A stretch of 8,317 nt of DNA, taken from the NCBI GenBank assembly GCA_029054965.1, contig JAIDEF010000079.1:1-8317 (forward strand). Direction: 5' to 3'. The stretch is from Eubacterium sp. Lineage in GTDB: Bacteria > Bacillota > Clostridia > Oscillospirales > Acutalibacteraceae. This document shows positions 5,369-8,317 of this stretch, one piece after another. The notes under the pieces are model-generated. The model made no database searches and had not been told where the DNA came from. It was given only the letters and a program-made list of their open reading frames with translations. Every line of letters starts with the position of its first letter. The first letter of the stretch is position 1. The position numbers were made by a program, and so were the translations under genes.

Positions 5369-6877
5369 ATGCAAAAAAGAATAATTGCTTTTGTTACGGC
5401 AATTGTGCTGCTTGTTACCTGTTTAGCCGGCTGCAGCAGTAATAAAGAGGGCAATGAGCCGAATGCAGCAGAACCTACTTCGGCAAAAAAAACAGATGAC
5501 AGTACATTCAAGCTCAGTTACACTCAGGCAGACAGTCTTGACCCTTTTAAAGCAGCAACTCAGAATAATCAGATACTTGCTGATCTCGTTTTTGAAAGCC
5601 TGTTTGATTTGACTGAGGGTTATGAGGCAACAACAAATATAGCAACCGGATATGCTTTTACAGACAGCAGAACGCTTAGGGTTGATCTTAATCCGCAGCT
5701 TGAATTTTCAAATGGTGAAAAGATTACGGCGGCGGATGTGCTTTATTCCACAAATGCTGCTATGAAATCAGATGCCTATGGTAACTCTCTTGAGCCTGTA
5801 AGCTATGCGGAAATAAGCGGAAATTCAATTGTTTTTCATCTTAAGTATGCAGATCCGTATGCCATTAATCTTTTAACATATCCTATAGCTTCAACCAAGG
5901 ATGATGAGGACGGATTTCCTATAGGAAGCGGAAGATATGTTTATAAGAACAGTGATGACGGAGTCGTGCTTAAAGCCAATATAAGTGAAGATTTTAATCC
6001 TTATATTACAACTATACATCTTGTCAATATTGCTGCGGCAGATTCAATTGACAATGCTGTGAATATAGGCAATATATCCTATGCTTTCAGGGATCTGAGT
6101 GCTGACATTTCAAAAAGATTGTCCTGTGCAAAAAAGACGGTTTCTATGAATAATCTTATTTATCTGGGCATAAATTCATATTCAGGTATAACATCTGATG
6201 CCAGGATAAGGCGTGCAGTCAGTCTTGCAGTTGACAGAACGGTGCTTGCGGAAAGTGCTTATTCGGGTTATGCAGTGCCTGCTCAGTCACCATTCAATCC
6301 TGATTTTAAAAGCATTGAGAATATTAAGCTGTTTGAAGCAAAGGCCGATACGGCAACTGCCAGACAGGCGGTTAATCAGAGCGGCTATGACAGTGATAAG
6401 CTGAAGCTGAGATTACTGGTTAATCTTAATGAAAACAGAGGAATTGCTGCCAATCTGATTAAATCACAGCTTGAGGCTGTAGGCTTCAGTGTTACTGTTG
6501 AAAAGGTTAATTATACCGAATATATCAGAAAAATTGAAAATACGGAGTTTGATTTATATATCGGTGAAATCAAGCTTGGTGATGATATGAATTTATATCC
6601 GTTTTTTGATTCATCGGGTGCAGCAAGATATGGTTTTGATGATAAAGAACTGCAAAGCGATGACCTATATACAAAATATCTTGACGGCGAAGAGGAGCTT
6701 GGTAAGTTTATTCTTGCTTTTAACGAGGAAATGCCTTATATTCCTCTTATTTACAAAAAGGGTATGATATGTTATTCTAAAGCAATGAATGGTGATATGC
6801 AGGGTTATTACGGCAATTATTTTTCCAACATAGACAGTTGGAATTTTAATGTTGATGATGAAACAGATAATAATTGA
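5369..6877 (+). CDS. Extracellular solute-binding lipoprotein, family 5 (oligopeptide/nickel type)
   Basis: This 502-residue protein has a lipoprotein signal peptide: basic start (KR at 3-4), hydrophobic core 5-18 and lipobox LAGC (19-22), so Cys22 would be lipidated and the protein anchored on the outer face of the membrane. A polar linker rich in Ser, Glu, Asn and Lys follows to about residue 45. The mature part shows family 5 (SBP_bac_5, DppA/OppA-like) marks: SLDPF (56-60), a stretch at 103-127 with FSNGEKITAADVLYS, GSGRYVY (186-192), RRAVSLAVDR (281-290) and PYIPLIY (456-462). It would bind a solute, usually a peptide, and deliver it to an ABC importer. No permease or ATPase gene for such an importer is in the window, so it is an orphan in this neighbourhood. 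It is tightly linked to ymdB (2-base gap) and ends in tandem stops TGA TAA, 24 bases before the yloU-like gene. The ligand cannot be inferred. Confidence 0.92.
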   Translation: MQKRIIAFVTAIVLLVTCLAGCSSNKEGNEPNAAEPTSAKKTDDSTFKLSYTQADSLDPFKAATQNNQILADLVFESLFDLTEGYEATTNIATGYAFTDSRTLRVDLNPQLEFSNGEKITAADVLYSTNAAMKSDAYGNSLEPVSYAEISGNSIVFHLKYADPYAINLLTYPIASTKDDEDGFPIGSGRYVYKNSDDGVVLKANISEDFNPYITTIHLVNIAAADSIDNAVNIGNISYAFRDLSADISKRLSCAKKTVSMNNLIYLGINSYSGITSDARIRRAVSLAVDRTVLAESAYSGYAVPAQSPFNPDFKSIENIKLFEAKADTATARQAVNQSGYDSDKLKLRLLVNLNENRGIAANLIKSQLEAVGFSVTVEKVNYTEYIRKIENTEFDLYIGEIKLGDDMNLYPFFDSSGAARYGFDDKELQSDDLYTKYLDGEEELGKFILAFNEEMPYIPLIYKKGMICYSKAMNGDMQGYYGNYFSNIDSWNFNVDDETDNN

Positions 6878-6901
6878 TAAAATATAATTGGGGGTCAAAT
6901 A

Positions 6902-7261
6902 ATGATTAAGATTGAAAATCCTAACGGGTACATTGAAATCACTAATAATTATTTTGCCAATCTTGTTGGCAGAACGGCACAGAGCTGCTTTGGTGTAACC
7001 GGAATGGTTGATTCAAATGCACTGAGAACAATAAAAAATGCAATCAAAAGCAAAATAACCAACGATAATTCAGATCAGGGTGTTATTGTTAAAAGTATGA
7101 ACGGCGAACTGATTATCGAGCTTCATATTTCAGTTTCATATGGTGTTAATATAAACACTATTGTTGAAAGTATTGTTAATAAGGTAAGATACACTGTTGA
7201 GGAAGCAACAGACCTTAAGGTTTCAAAGGTCAATGTTTATATTGACGCATTAAGTAAGTAA
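6902..7261 (+). CDS. yloU: Asp23/Gls24 family protein (YloU-like)
   Basis: This 119-residue protein belongs to the Asp23/Gls24 (former DUF322) family, which covers alkaline-shock and envelope-stress proteins of Firmicutes. The typical pattern is clear: an N-terminal strand with GYIEITNNYFANLVG (9-23), CFGVTGM (29-35), GVIVK (60-64), the hydrophobic strand LIIELHISVSYGVNI (70-84) and a C-terminal VNVYID stretch. It has no signal peptide or membrane segment, so it is cytosolic or peripheral. The ribosome site is a run of five G (6890-6894) seven bases before the ATG. It lies 14 bases upstream of fakA. The yloU-yloV(fakA) order is widely conserved in Firmicutes and is the main reason to call it YloU rather than a generic Asp23 paralog. 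Its molecular role is not established. Confidence 0.9.
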   Translation: MIKIENPNGYIEITNNYFANLVGRTAQSCFGVTGMVDSNALRTIKNAIKSKITNDNSDQGVIVKSMNGELIIELHISVSYGVNINTIVESIVNKVRYTVEEATDLKVSKVNVYIDALSK

Positions 7262-7275
7262 TGGAGATAGTATAG

Positions 7276-8317
7276 ATGATAACTGGATTAATGTTTAGAG
7301 ATTCTATAATCTCTGCTGCTAATAATATTGCCAACAGCAGACAGGCTGTTGATGCTTTGAATGTTTTCCCTGTTCCTGACGGCGATACAGGTACAAATAT
7401 GAGTATGACAATCGGTGCTGCTGCCAAGGAAATGGCGGCATTGCCTGATAACTGTACAATTGAAGAGGCTTCTGCACGCTGTGCCTCCGCACTTCTGCGT
7501 GGTGCAAGAGGTAATTCCGGTGTAATCCTTTCACTGATTTTCAGGGGATTTTCAAAGGGCTTTAAGGGTATTGAAGAGGCAGGGGCAAATGATATTGCCA
7601 ACGCTTTTAAAGAAGGTGTTGATGCTGCATATAAAGCTGTAATGAAGCCGACTGAGGGAACTATTTTAACAGTCGTTCGTGAGGCAAAGGATGCTGCTGT
7701 GGAGATGGCAAAAATTCAGGACGACCCTCTTGAGGTTGCTTTTGCAGCACTGCAGGCAGCTAAAGAAGCACTTGCAAAAACCCCCGAACTGTTGCCTGTA
7801 CTCAAAAAAGCAGGCGTTGTTGATGCAGGCGGTCAGGGCTTAATTCTTGTTTTTGAGGGTATGGAAAGTGTATGGCATAATGGTGTGATTGTTCAGCCGA
7901 TTGATGGCTCCGGTGTTGCGCCTGTTTCAACCCCTTCAAAAAAGACTGTTGCAGATGCAAGTGATGACATTGAGTTTGGCTATTGCTCCGAATTTCTTAT
8001 TGAAAAATCAAGCACTGCCAAGGAAAAGGATCCGTTAAAGCTTAGAGCATTTTTAGAGTCAATCGGTGATTGTGTTGTTGTGGTTGATGACAGTGACATT
8101 ATCAAGGTACATGTTCATTCAAATGAGCCGGGCAATGTTATTCAGGCTGCATTGAAATACGGACAGCTTATCAATATAAAAATTGACAATATGCGTTATC
8201 AGCATGCGAATGCGGATGTAGGTGTCAAGGACGGCGAAAAGGTTATTGAGCCTGTGGTTACCAAGCCTGAAAATGAATACGGCTTTGTTACTGTTTGTGC
8301 CGGTGACGGGCTTGCTG
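7276..8317 (+). CDS. fakA: Fatty acid kinase FakA / YloV, DAK2 domain (3' end cut by window)
   Basis: The reading frame is open from ATG 7276 to the window end, giving 347 codons of a protein that is usually about 550 residues. The start has GGAG at 7263-7266, nine bases upstream, and yields the family N-terminus. FakA is a cytosolic kinase that phosphorylates fatty acids carried by FakB so that they can enter phospholipid synthesis. The N-terminal DhaL/DAK2 nucleotide-binding domain shows VDALNVFPVPDGDTGTNM (25-42, with metal-binding Asp35 and Asp37), RGARGNSG (75-82) and VDAGGQGL (182-189). The middle domain follows, with Cys237, His279 and His281, whose spacing matches the zinc-binding Cys and two His reported for Staphylococcus aureus FakA. 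The C-terminal FakB-binding domain lies beyond the window. No fakB is visible. An alternative start at 7291 is less likely because it lacks a well-placed ribosome site. Confidence 0.95.
   Translation, partial: MITGLMFRDSIISAANNIANSRQAVDALNVFPVPDGDTGTNMSMTIGAAAKEMAALPDNCTIEEASARCASALLRGARGNSGVILSLIFRGFSKGFKGIEEAGANDIANAFKEGVDAAYKAVMKPTEGTILTVVREAKDAAVEMAKIQDDPLEVAFAALQAAKEALAKTPELLPVLKKAGVVDAGGQGLILVFEGMESVWHNGVIVQPIDGSGVAPVSTPSKKTVADASDDIEFGYCSEFLIEKSSTAKEKDPLKLRAFLESIGDCVVVVDDSDIIKVHVHSNEPGNVIQAALKYGQLINIKIDNMRYQHANADVGVKDGEKVIEPVVTKPENEYGFVTVCAGDGLA

Noticed and set aside
7261..7275. ATG overlapping the yloU stop (TAATG) as the fakA start
   Set aside because: This frame stops after four codons. 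The in-frame ATG at 7276 has a suitable GGAG upstream and gives the family N-terminus.
7230..7601. 123-codon open frame antisense to yloU/fakA
   Set aside because: It lies opposite the highly conserved DAK2 nucleotide-binding region, has low-complexity composition and no family features.
1..8317. CRISPR arrays, tRNA, rRNA, riboswitches, defence systems or biosynthetic clusters
   Set aside because: I looked for regular direct repeats, cloverleaf-like segments, long structured leaders and signature enzymes and found none. All gaps between genes are short.

Overview
The window looks like a piece of a low-GC Gram-positive (Bacillota, probably class Clostridia) chromosome. The base composition is AT-rich, most genes have purine-rich Shine-Dalgarno sites, and there is a yloU-fakA (Asp23 family plus DAK2 fatty acid kinase) pair typical of Firmicutes, together with a YmdB-type phosphodiesterase and a lipoprotein solute-binding protein. 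The genus cannot be fixed from the sequence. The first ~37 bases are not biological: they match the Illumina Nextera read-2 adapter with Tn5 mosaic end at 30 of 34 positions, so the window begins at the raw end of an assembled contig.

Left half (38-4431), all on the minus strand. Reading in the direction of transcription: a LOG-family nucleotide phosphoribohydrolase (4431-3853), a 99-base gap with a candidate extended -10 promoter, then two ABC half-transporters (3753-1975 and 1982-165) overlapping by 8 bases. The pair ends at a strong intrinsic terminator (153-107). The two half-transporters each have six predicted membrane helices plus a complete ATPase domain, so they very likely form a heterodimeric exporter. 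Nothing in the window identifies the substrate.

Middle (4432-4592): a 161-base divergent promoter region between the LOG gene and ymdB. It holds a minus-strand promoter (TTGACA-18-TAAAAT), a plus-strand promoter (TTGTTT-17-TATAAT), and a perfect 7+1+7 inverted repeat inside the minus promoter that could be an operator.

Right half (4593-8317), all on the plus strand and tightly spaced: ymdB (TTG start), an extracellular solute-binding family 5 lipoprotein, an Asp23/Gls24 family protein (yloU-like), and the 5' two thirds of fakA, cut by the window end. Gaps are 2, 24 and 14 bases, consistent with one operon. No permease or ATPase for the solute-binding protein, and no fakB partner, lies in the window.

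Most genes belong to known families. I do not see a clearly new system. The points most worth a second look are the adapter remnant, the dyad between the divergent promoters, the solute-binding protein placed alone between housekeeping genes, and the head-to-head pairing of two nucleotide-processing enzymes.
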